Origin: a virus
Reading direction: 5' to 3' (one strand)
DNA: 31,227 nt
IMG/VR virus record: IMGVR_UViG_3300046787_000305
Location: 1-31,227 of that record
The position numbers and the translations under genes are program-made. Positions 21,961 through 26,513 of the stretch are shown piece after piece (within the stretch, counting starts at the first letter, position 1; the number at the start of each line of letters is the position of its first letter). The notes under the pieces were generated by a model, which did no database searches, had not been told where the DNA came from, and saw only the letters and a program-made list of their open reading frames with translations.

Positions 21961-22681
21961 TTGCATTTTCTTGTTGATCTGTTCCCAACACTTTTCTAAC
22001 AAATGCCTTTCGTTTTGCCTCATGGTCAATTGATCCATCGGCGTTCCTGAAATTGTCATCATAATTTGTTTTTTGAGTTTTGCTTTTATTGTTTTCTTTT
22101 TCCCTTGTGTTCCAATTTCTCAAAGTTGCTTTCCAATCTTTCATGGAATTTTTACCAACTTTCCAACCATTACTTTCATAATGATTGATAAAATAATCAG
22201 CGTTAACAACAAAGGAATTTAAATTTATAAAATCCTGAATTTCTGAGCGCGTAGGTTTCACAAATTTTTGTGAAGCCTTTTTTTCCTTAACACATTCTTT
22301 ATCTATGTTAATAGATAAAGAATTGTTTTCTTTAACACTTACACTATCACTAACACTAACACTAACACTAACAGGTTTTTTTTGTGCTAAAAATAACCCA
22401 CTGGGTTTTTCTGGGTTATTTTCGGTTTTTGGTCGCCCGCCCTTCAAACCATTTGCCTTCGCATTTCCCGAACGGATTTCCCATTTTTCCAGATCGCGTT
22501 TTAAAGTTGCTTTGATTGGTTCGAATAAAATTTCAATCAACCGTTCTGGAGGTGCCGGATCCTGATCATTCACGTAACGAAAAAAATGTTTGATCAATTT
22601 TCCTGCCTCTTCATCTGATAACAGTTCGAACGTGCTGATCCAATCGGCGTAAACAATTACTTTTTTTTTGCCTGTTGCCAT
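21905..22681 (-). CDS. Replication-type protein with DUF6291-like N-terminus (258 aa)
   Basis: A 258-aa protein from the ATG at 22681. Residues about 5-75 (KKVIVYADWISTFELLSDEE, then AGKLIKHFFRYVN) match the DUF6291-type domain common in Bacteroidota phage replication regions. A GLKGGRPKTE hinge near residue 81 leads to a low-complexity linker (SVSVSVSVSDSVSV, then basic/acidic stretches), and a C-terminal domain near 145-205 (PTRSEIQDFINLN, then YFINHYESNGWKVGKN, then WKATLRNW) of the kind that ends primosome or initiator proteins. By analogy it may bind the phage origin and recruit helicase. The linker DNA carries inverted and direct repeats. A 118-base leader with a pseudoknot-like fold precedes the gene. 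Confidence 0.7.
   Translation of the reverse strand: MATGKKKVIVYADWISTFELLSDEEAGKLIKHFFRYVNDQDPAPPERLIEILFEPIKATLKRDLEKWEIRSGNAKANGLKGGRPKTENNPEKPSGLFLAQKKPVSVSVSVSDSVSVKENNSLSINIDKECVKEKKASQKFVKPTRSEIQDFINLNSFVVNADYFINHYESNGWKVGKNSMKDWKATLRNWNTREKENNKSKTQKTNYDDNFRNADGSIDHEAKRKAFVRKVLGTDQQENANEKFGNIQDIGFIDVSRK
22294..22422. repeat. Repeat cluster in the linker of the replication gene, origin candidate
   Basis: Three elements lie side by side: a perfect 13-bp inverted repeat with 4-base loop (22294-22306 with 22311-22323), seven hexamer repeats on the plus strand (22331-22372, four ACTAAC plus ACTATC, ACTTAC and TTTAAC), and a perfect 11-bp inverted repeat with 11-base loop (22390-22400 with 22412-22422). 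The region codes for the variable linker, where protein constraint is weak. Inverted repeats plus iterated units inside an initiator gene recall the origin in the lambda O gene. This is an interpretation, not a proven origin. Confidence 0.6.
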
Positions 22682-22697
22682 TGAATAAATATTAAAT

Positions 22698-22780
22698 AAA
22701 AAAACCCCTGCAAATCCGTAGCCTCTCACCTCTACTTCATTACGGGGGTTAATAATACCTTTCGCCTTTATTGTGAGAGG
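22698..22780 (-). ncRNA. Leader RNA with H-type pseudoknot and U-tract
   Basis: On the minus strand CCUCUCAC (22780-22773) can pair with GUGAGAGG (22729-22722). The latter lies in the loop of a second hairpin, CCCCCGUA (22748-22741) with UACGG (22720-22716) and GGG (22708-22706), so the two pairings form an H-type pseudoknot. Seven U residues follow (22704-22698), so the second hairpin also reads as a terminator. The 5' strand starts at about the expected transcription start. It precedes the replication-type gene by 17 bases. Pairing is seen directly; function is inferred. Confidence 0.55.
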
Positions 22781-22788
22781 GGCGTTTA

Positions 22789-22796
22789 CAAATATA
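22789..22796 (-). promoter_or_regulatory. Promoter -7 element before the replication leader
   Basis: TATATTTG on the minus strand fits the Bacteroidota -7 form TAnnTTTG exactly. The nearest upstream TTTG (22816-22813) is 16 bases away, shorter than the usual 19-21, so the -33 box is doubtful. Transcription would begin about 7 bases downstream, at the first stem of the leader. No palindromic operator is seen here, unlike the other early promoters. Confidence 0.5.
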
Positions 22797-22800
22797 ACAA

Positions 22801-22956
22801 TTAATCAAATTCCAAATTCATTTTTTTAGGAATAAAAACTGAATTCAATTCACGAACAATTTTTCGCATTTGATGTTTTTCTTTTGGAGTTTTAAATCGA
22901 AAATATTTTTTTCCTTCAAACAAATTAAACGATCTAACGTGATTTAAAGCTCTCAT
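22801..22956 (-). CDS. Small basic protein (51 aa)
   Basis: A 51-aa protein from the ATG at 22956 (MRALNHVRSFNLFEG) whose start overlaps the previous stop as ATGA. The frame stays open upstream to 23094, but that region encodes the two-span membrane peptide in another frame, so the short form is preferred. It is basic and helical at the C-terminus (MRKIVRELNSVFIPKK). Unknown family; last gene of the small early cluster. Confidence 0.6.
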   Translation of the reverse strand: MRALNHVRSFNLFEGKKYFRFKTPKEKHQMRKIVRELNSVFIPKKMNLEFD

Positions 22957-23108
22957 TCGAAATCCTTTTTCGTGAAATAGTAAATAAATACCGCAAACAA
23001 AATAAAACCAATCAGCGCGTAATTTCCGCCCATTGCGTAAATTATTCCCAGAACGCAAACAATTGCGATCACCAGGAATAAAACTGAAATCCATTCAATT
23101 GCATTCAT
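22953..23108 (-). CDS. Two-span membrane peptide (51 aa)
   Basis: A 51-codon frame beginning MNAIEWISVLFLVIAIVC at 23108 and ending YYFTKKDFE. Two hydrophobic segments at about 7-24 and 29-44 suggest a hairpin in the membrane, with a charged end. Both ends overlap neighbours by ATGA, which supports real translation. It may act on the host envelope or in superinfection exclusion, but nothing in the sequence proves it. Confidence 0.65.
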   Translation of the reverse strand: MNAIEWISVLFLVIAIVCVLGIIYAMGGNYALIGFILFAVFIYYFTKKDFE

Positions 23109-23314
23109 AATTTTTCAATTTTATTTTTTGTACTTTTCCAGAATCTTAATTGAAATGCTTTGTATTCTGGATCCTCAAATCTTAATATTTCAACCTCGCT
23201 GATCATTTCATCTGTATATTTTAGCGCAATTTTTTGCGCCCGTTTAAATGTTTCCTGATCCAATTCAATTAATACCTTAACAATTAAATCATTTGCTTTG
23301 TCGATTGGTGTCAT
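23105..23314 (-). CDS. Conserved small phage protein (69 aa)
   Basis: A 69-aa helical protein beginning MTPIDKANDLIVKVL, with the pattern RAQKIALKYTDEMISEVEILR in the middle. This is like a small phage protein often seen in Bacteroidota phages and prophages (starting M-T-P-x-x-K-A), of unknown role; the match is from memory. Its start overlaps the 80-aa gene stop and its stop overlaps the next ATG. Confidence 0.7.
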   Translation of the reverse strand: MTPIDKANDLIVKVLIELDQETFKRAQKIALKYTDEMISEVEILRFEDPEYKAFQLRFWKSTKNKIEKL

Positions 23315-23553
23315 ATTTCTGATTTTACGATTTGAATAATTTTCCCGTTTGGTTTTTTAATTTCCTCAAATGGGCGTTTTTTTGTAAACTTTTGCTCGCA
23401 TAATAAAACAAAGCTGTTTGTATCGGTTGAAAAAGTGTGATCAATTTTTTCGCGTCCGGCCATCAACTCGCGTTTTAAAATTGTTAATTGCCGGTCAAGA
23501 ATCCGCTCGCATGTATATTCAAGCGTAATTTGTACACGTTTCATTTTTGCCAT
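23311..23553 (-). CDS. Small basic protein (80 aa)
   Basis: An 80-aa protein, basic throughout, with a first half that is helical (VQITLEYTCERILDRQLTILKRELMAG) and a second half with short strands (NSFVLLCEQKF, KKPNGKIIQIVKSEI). Two starts (MAKMKR or MKR, 9 bases apart) are possible; the first is used. It lies in the ATGA-linked early gene cluster. No family recognised. Confidence 0.6.
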   Translation of the reverse strand: MAKMKRVQITLEYTCERILDRQLTILKRELMAGREKIDHTFSTDTNSFVLLCEQKFTKKRPFEEIKKPNGKIIQIVKSEI

Positions 23554-23555
23554 GA

Positions 23556-23885
23556 TTAAATGTTTTTATAAATAAATTTTGTTGGTTCATCGCTGTGATC
23601 GATTTCTTTTTTCCTCAAAACGATCACGGTGTTTTTTTGTGTATCGGCTCGGAATCCGATCACGTGATAAAATAAATTTTGATTTTTAACGTTGAAGCTC
23701 TTTCCAATGTAAGTTAATTCATCGAAATGATCAAGGGTTAAACTCTCAACCATATCAACGCGCTCGCCCTGTAAATAACCGTGAATTTCGAACAGTTCAA
23801 TTTTAAACCATTTCGGGCCGTGAATAAATTGAGCGTCAACAATTCTAAATCGTTCCGCTCTCGGTTCTGTTTTTATCAACGACAT
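23556..23885 (-). CDS. Unknown early protein (109 aa)
   Basis: A 109-aa protein of mixed strands and helices (IVDAQFIHGPKWFKIELFE, then YIGKSFNVKNQN and NTVIVLRKKEID). It overlaps the previous membrane-anchored gene by 10 bases. The pattern with alternating hydrophobics suggests a small beta-rich fold. No catalytic motif; unrecognised. Confidence 0.65.
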   Translation of the reverse strand: MSLIKTEPRAERFRIVDAQFIHGPKWFKIELFEIHGYLQGERVDMVESLTLDHFDELTYIGKSFNVKNQNLFYHVIGFRADTQKNTVIVLRKKEIDHSDEPTKFIYKNI

Positions 23886-24082
23886 TGCGAATGTTTTAAA
23901 AACAATTCCCCGTATTTGTCAAGCGTTGGCGATTGAGCCCTTTTATTTTCGATTTGCGGGGCTTTCTCGTCTTTTAGGTAATTTGGTGCCGTTGAAATAA
24001 AAAAGGTCATTACAACCCAAAATAAGGCAACCGGAATAATTACATTAATCATGTCCCTTTGTGATTCGTTTAGCGTTTTCAT
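23876..24082 (-). CDS. Small membrane-anchored protein (68 aa)
   Basis: A 68-aa protein with one hydrophobic segment (residues about 13-31, VIIPVALFWVVMTFFIS) followed by a polar C-terminal region with DEKAPQIENKRAQSP. It is likely a single-pass membrane protein with the C-terminal part on one side. It sits one base after the 105-aa gene. Role unknown. Confidence 0.6.
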   Translation of the reverse strand: MKTLNESQRDMINVIIPVALFWVVMTFFISTAPNYLKDEKAPQIENKRAQSPTLDKYGELFLKHSQCR

Positions 24083-24083
24083 A

Positions 24084-24401
24084 TTAAAGTTTATTTAAAA
24101 CGTTTGTAAGTGATTCGGTGAATTGTCTTTTTTGGCGCATTAAATCACGCATATCAGTAAAATGTTTGTCCGTTGTTGGGATCGGTTCCAGCATCATTTT
24201 AATATCAATATCCTCAATCTGTTCTATTAAATACAAAGCGGATTCAAGTAAAGGCTTTACATGTTTTACATCCGCTTGCGCGTTGTAAACATCTTTTGCG
24301 CCGTAAGAAATGGCGGTTAAAAAAATCGGTTTGAATGTTTCGGGTGATGCTTGCTCGCTTTCAACGATCAGTTTGATTACATCGAATTTTGTTGTTTTCA
24401 T
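24084..24401 (-). CDS. Early protein (105 aa), helical
   Basis: A 105-aa protein, helical and acidic, with KFDVIKLIVESEQASPETFKP at the start and KHFTDMRDLMRQKRQFTESL near the end. It is the first full-length gene after the 43-aa gene and promoter, so it should be made very early. Its leader resembles that of the 43-aa gene (shared TTAGCG...TTTTTAAATT on the plus strand). Unknown function. Confidence 0.65.
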   Translation of the reverse strand: MKTTKFDVIKLIVESEQASPETFKPIFLTAISYGAKDVYNAQADVKHVKPLLESALYLIEQIEDIDIKMMLEPIPTTDKHFTDMRDLMRQKRQFTESLTNVLNKL

Positions 24402-24427
24402 GTTAGCGTTTTTAAATTATGCGTTAC

Positions 24428-24439
24428 GGATGCGCATCC
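24428..24439. promoter_or_regulatory. Perfect 12-bp palindrome between early genes
   Basis: GGATGCGCATCC is a perfect 12-bp dyad lying 16 bases after the 43-aa gene and 27 bases before the next start. It is too short to end transcription and has no U-tract, so it may be a protein-binding site. It does not resemble the AT-rich early operator. Confidence 0.4.
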
Positions 24440-24454
24440 CCCGGATTTATTTGT

Positions 24455-24586
24455 TTAATTAAATTTAACTAATTCTACTTTTTCAAGATCATAACCTAAA
24501 AGAATTAATGTATCTAAATAATTGTTTAATTCGATTGCAGGAATTGTTACGATTTCTGTTTCTGTTAATTTTAAAGTTGCTGTCAT
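24455..24586 (-). CDS. 43-aa early peptide, first gene after the early promoter
   Basis: A 43-codon frame from the ATG at 24586 (MTATLKLTETEIVTIPAIELN) to the TAA at 24455-24457. It is acidic, with an amphipathic pattern (NNYLDTLILLGYDLEKVEL). It directly follows the best promoter in the window, with a leader of about 34 bases, so it should be the first early product. Its short size keeps it outside ordinary gene calls. Function unknown. Confidence 0.6.
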   Translation of the reverse strand: MTATLKLTETEIVTIPAIELNNYLDTLILLGYDLEKVELVKFN

Positions 24587-24626
24587 TTGTTGAGTTATTA
24601 GCGTTGTTTTTAAATTGATTACCTGA

Positions 24627-24657
24627 CAAATGTAGTATAAAGTTTTATACTTGCAAA
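24627..24657 (-). promoter_or_regulatory. Early promoter with 18-bp palindromic operator
   Basis: The minus strand shows TTTG (24657-24654), a 19-base spacer, and TACATTTG (24634-24627), an exact fit to the Bacteroidota consensus TTTG-N19-TAnnTTTG. The plus-strand sequence AGTATAAAGTTTTATACT (24634-24651) is a palindrome with 8-bp arms that fills most of the spacer. Binding there would block RNA polymerase. The same arms occur at the promoter before the SbcC-like gene. The strongest promoter in the window. Confidence 0.85.
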
Positions 24658-24697
24658 CATTTTTTAAAAAAATTTTAAATTATTTTTTTTGGCCCAT

Positions 24698-24734
24698 AAA
24701 AAAAAGGGTCCCGAACGTTATCGAAAACCCTTTT
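24698..24734 (-). terminator. Intrinsic terminator in the lysis/early gap
   Basis: A stem of 8 bp (24702-24709 with 24727-24734, AAAAGGGT/ACCCTTTT) with an inner CGA/TCG pairing, followed on the minus strand by eight T residues (24705-24698). It should end transcripts arriving from the lysis genes before the early promoter at 24627-24657. Upstream, a promoter-like TATATTTG (24770-24763) would give a very short transcript ending here. Confidence 0.8.
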
Positions 24735-24773
24735 CCAACTCTAAACCATTATTATGCGTAAACAAATATAAAC

Positions 24774-24802
24774 AAAAAAGCCATCCAATTAAATGAATGG
24801 CT
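24774..24802 (-). terminator. Second intrinsic terminator in the lysis/early gap
   Basis: A 6-bp stem AGCCAT/ATGGCT (24779-24784 with 24797-24802) with a 12-base loop, ending in six T residues on the minus strand (24779-24774). A further imperfect hairpin (about 24805-24826, AAAACG arms) lies just upstream. With the terminator at 24698-24734 it gives a double stop after the lysis operon. The 293-base stretch 24587-24879 holds only these hairpins and promoter-like elements and no gene. Confidence 0.75.
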
Positions 24803-24856
24803 CTAAAACGAGGCGTTCAACTCCGTTTTAATTGCAACGCTAATCACAAAGTAAAG

Positions 24857-24864
24857 CAAATGTA
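24857..24864 (-). promoter_or_regulatory. Promoter-like -7 element after the endolysin gene
   Basis: TACATTTG on the minus strand matches TAnnTTTG, but the expected -33 position carries no TTTG. If used, a transcript would begin near 24850 and end at the terminator at 24774-24802, about 75 bases later, with no frame of useful size. This could be a small RNA; without transcript data it remains a weak call. Confidence 0.35.
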
Positions 24865-24879
24865 GGGCTTTTATTTTAT

Positions 24880-25398
24880 TTATGCCTCATTTGTGGAAAT
24901 GGATCCTTTCGCATCCAGGTAAATTTTTCGAACTGATCCAGGTTGCGCAACTTTCCAGGCTGTTCGGCGCGCTTCGTAAAGCCTTGATTTTTGAATCATT
25001 GAAACGCTCATTGCATTCCCTTGATTTCCCCCTAAAACGTGATAACATTCCGAATCCTCACCAACATAAATTCCAACGTGCCCGCCTCCGTTACGTTTAA
25101 ATGTGAGAATGTCGCCGAGCATTGGATCAATTGCATGGTTGCCCCACTTGGCCCATGACAAAGCCCAAAGAGGTTTATCAATTACAGTTAATCCGGCCTT
25201 ATGGCATGCGTATGCAATCGCCAAACCGCACCAGGGAATCTCATCGTTTGTGTAAATCTTTGATAAATTCAATTCTTTGGCCCAACCTAAAATAACAGGA
25301 TTATGTTTTGATCCAACGATTTCTTTTGTGCCTAACATCTTAACAGCTTCAACCAAAATTTTCGGAGCTGTTTCTTTTTTCAACCAGTCGTAATTCAT
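24880..25398 (-). CDS. Endolysin, TIGR02594/CHAP-type Cys-His amidase
   Basis: A 172-aa protein from the ATG at 25398 (MNYDWLKKETAPKIL); the upstream extension from 25440 overlaps the spanin gene and is rejected. Residues show IPWCGLAIAYA (Cys57), GGGHVGIYVG (His107) and HVLGGNQGNAMSV (Asn125), the cysteine, histidine and asparagine pattern of the papain-like NlpC/P60-CHAP group, in the TIGR02594 arrangement. The enzyme would cut peptides in peptidoglycan. There is no signal peptide, so it needs a holin to cross the inner membrane. It is the last gene of the lysis cassette and follows the spanin-type gene by one base. Confidence 0.88.
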   Translation of the reverse strand: MNYDWLKKETAPKILVEAVKMLGTKEIVGSKHNPVILGWAKELNLSKIYTNDEIPWCGLAIAYACHKAGLTVIDKPLWALSWAKWGNHAIDPMLGDILTFKRNGGGHVGIYVGEDSECYHVLGGNQGNAMSVSMIQKSRLYEARRTAWKVAQPGSVRKIYLDAKGSISTNEA

Positions 25399-25399
25399 A

Positions 25400-25939
25400 T
25401 TAATTGTTTTTAGGTGCGTATTTAAAAAGCAAATATGCAATGATCAACAGGATCAAAATAACCGCGATCCATTTAACGGAATCAGCAAAGCCGTTTTTAT
25501 TTTCGCTTCGAATTACTTTCGTTTCTTGGCGTTTCGTTTTAATATCATGAGAATGATTGTTTTTTTGCGATCTGAGCCCATAACGTAAAGAATCCGAGTA
25601 CATACTTCTAATGAACTTTAAAGAATCGTTAAAACGCTTGTGATCGAATCTATATTTCCAGCGTGGATAATATTTGATTTGTGTTAAATAAATTATTGAA
25701 TCTTTTACTTTTTCGTATTTGATCCAATAAACCGTGTCTTTTGCGATCACCTTGAATGAATCAACGCGGGTGATCTGTATTGTATCGCTTTCAATTGTAA
25801 GTGAATAACCTTTTTTGATTGCTTTTCTCATGTGATAATCAGCCGAGCACCCGTAAATAAACCAGGCAAACAACATAACAAACAAACAGTAAAGCGCAAA
25901 GTAACCCAAAAAGGGTTTAATGTTATTCGTTTGATTCAT
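25400..25939 (-). CDS. Spanin-like protein (u-spanin candidate, 179 aa)
   Basis: A 179-aa protein with a hydrophobic N-terminus and a lipobox-like IYGC ending at Cys31, and a strongly hydrophobic C-terminal segment at about 154-173 (WIAVILILLIIAYLLF). Between them is a soluble domain with many Tyr and Lys residues and a coiled-coil-like stretch. A lipoprotein end plus a C-terminal membrane span is the layout of unimolecular spanins (T1 gp11), which fuse inner and outer membranes in the last step of lysis. The gene sits between holin and endolysin. The Tyr at lipobox position -2 is unusual, so lipidation is not certain. Confidence 0.6.
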   Translation of the reverse strand: MNQTNNIKPFLGYFALYCLFVMLFAWFIYGCSADYHMRKAIKKGYSLTIESDTIQITRVDSFKVIAKDTVYWIKYEKVKDSIIYLTQIKYYPRWKYRFDHKRFNDSLKFIRSMYSDSLRYGLRSQKNNHSHDIKTKRQETKVIRSENKNGFADSVKWIAVILILLIIAYLLFKYAPKNN

Positions 25940-26147
25940 CTTTTATTTTTTTATTCCAGACCGTTAACCCCATTGCGGTCGCTGAATAAGTAAGCAACCC
26001 AACAAAAACAAATTCTTTAACTTCAATAACAGCAAACACCGGAATGAATGCGTAAATAATAGCCATCCAAAAAGAGGTGAAAGCTCCTATCCTTTTCATG
26101 GACCATTTGCCCCCTGGTTTAAGAGTTTCGTTTATTAATTTCCTCAT
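25923..26147 (-). CDS. Holin candidate with two membrane spans (74 aa)
   Basis: A 74-aa protein from the ATG at 26147 (MRKLINETLKPGGKWSMKR); a longer frame from 26246 lacks support. Two hydrophobic segments (about 20-41 and 45-64) separated by a short acidic turn (EVKE) and a charged C-terminal tail (NKKIKDESNE) fit a class II-like holin. It lies in the lysis cassette between a small membrane protein and the spanin-like gene, with overlaps of 29 and 17 bases. Holins open the inner membrane so that the endolysin escapes. Confidence 0.65.
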   Translation of the reverse strand: MRKLINETLKPGGKWSMKRIGAFTSFWMAIIYAFIPVFAVIEVKEFVFVGLLTYSATAMGLTVWNKKIKDESNE

Positions 26148-26349
26148 CGATGTGATTCTTTGGAATGATCGCGAAAGTTTGATTTTTTTCAATGTGCCTG
26201 TTTGATTCATTTGATGAATGCATTTGGACCTGATAACAATCAACAAGCATTGTTCGCATTTCTTTAACCTCGGCTTGTAATGTCCAAACCCAAACAGCGA
26301 GTAAACCCGTTACTCCATATTTTTTTATCACTGTTACAAATTCAGTCAT
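26119..26349 (-). CDS. Small membrane protein, possible holin partner (76 aa)
   Basis: A 76-aa protein with one predicted span at the N-terminus (GVTGLLAVWVWTLQ, about residues 12-25) followed by a polar helix (EVKEMRTMLVDCYQVQ) and a basic tail. Single-span proteins with a coiled tail in this place resemble BhlA-type holin-like proteins or antiholins. It overlaps the previous 51-aa gene stop (ATGA) and the following holin candidate by 29 bases. The role is inferred from context. Confidence 0.55.
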   Translation of the reverse strand: MTEFVTVIKKYGVTGLLAVWVWTLQAEVKEMRTMLVDCYQVQMHSSNESNRHIEKNQTFAIIPKNHIDEEINKRNS

Positions 26350-26501
26350 TCCCCTTTTAACGTTTTTAATTCGTTGTACATTGCGAGAAGTTCCGCCTCT
26401 TTTTGCGCGATCAATTCCTCCGTTGTTGGTTCATCAACTTGAATGAATTCAACTCGAACGAAACCATTATCATCATATATTTCATTTCTTATTTCAGGCA
26501 T
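26346..26501 (-). CDS. 51-aa protein after the tail fibre gene
   Basis: A 51-codon frame from the ATG at 26501 (MPEIRNEIYDDNGFVRVEF) to the TGA overlapping the next ATG (ATGA). The C-terminal half is a charged helix (TTEELIAQKEAELLAMYNEL). Small acidic proteins of this kind directly follow tail fibre genes in several phages and may assist fibre folding, but this is only an analogy. It is too short for usual gene calls yet has clean junctions on both sides. Confidence 0.65.
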   Translation of the reverse strand: MPEIRNEIYDDNGFVRVEFIQVDEPTTEELIAQKEAELLAMYNELKTLKGE

Positions 26502-26513
26502 GATTTATTTTTT

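Noticed and set aside
21957-22062. Start of the gene at 21292 at 22062
   Set aside because: It would overlap the upstream replication-type gene by 158 bases; starts near 21960 give a normal overlap, though the longer start is not excluded.
22801-23094. A single 97-aa gene
   Set aside because: Its first half lies over a two-span membrane peptide in another frame with ATGA junctions on both ends; the shorter 51-aa form from 22956 has the same clean coupling.
24795-24812. GTTTTAGAGC-like sequence on the minus strand resembling a CRISPR repeat or tracrRNA start
   Set aside because: It occurs once, has no spacer pattern or cas genes, and is explained by a hairpin next to the terminator.
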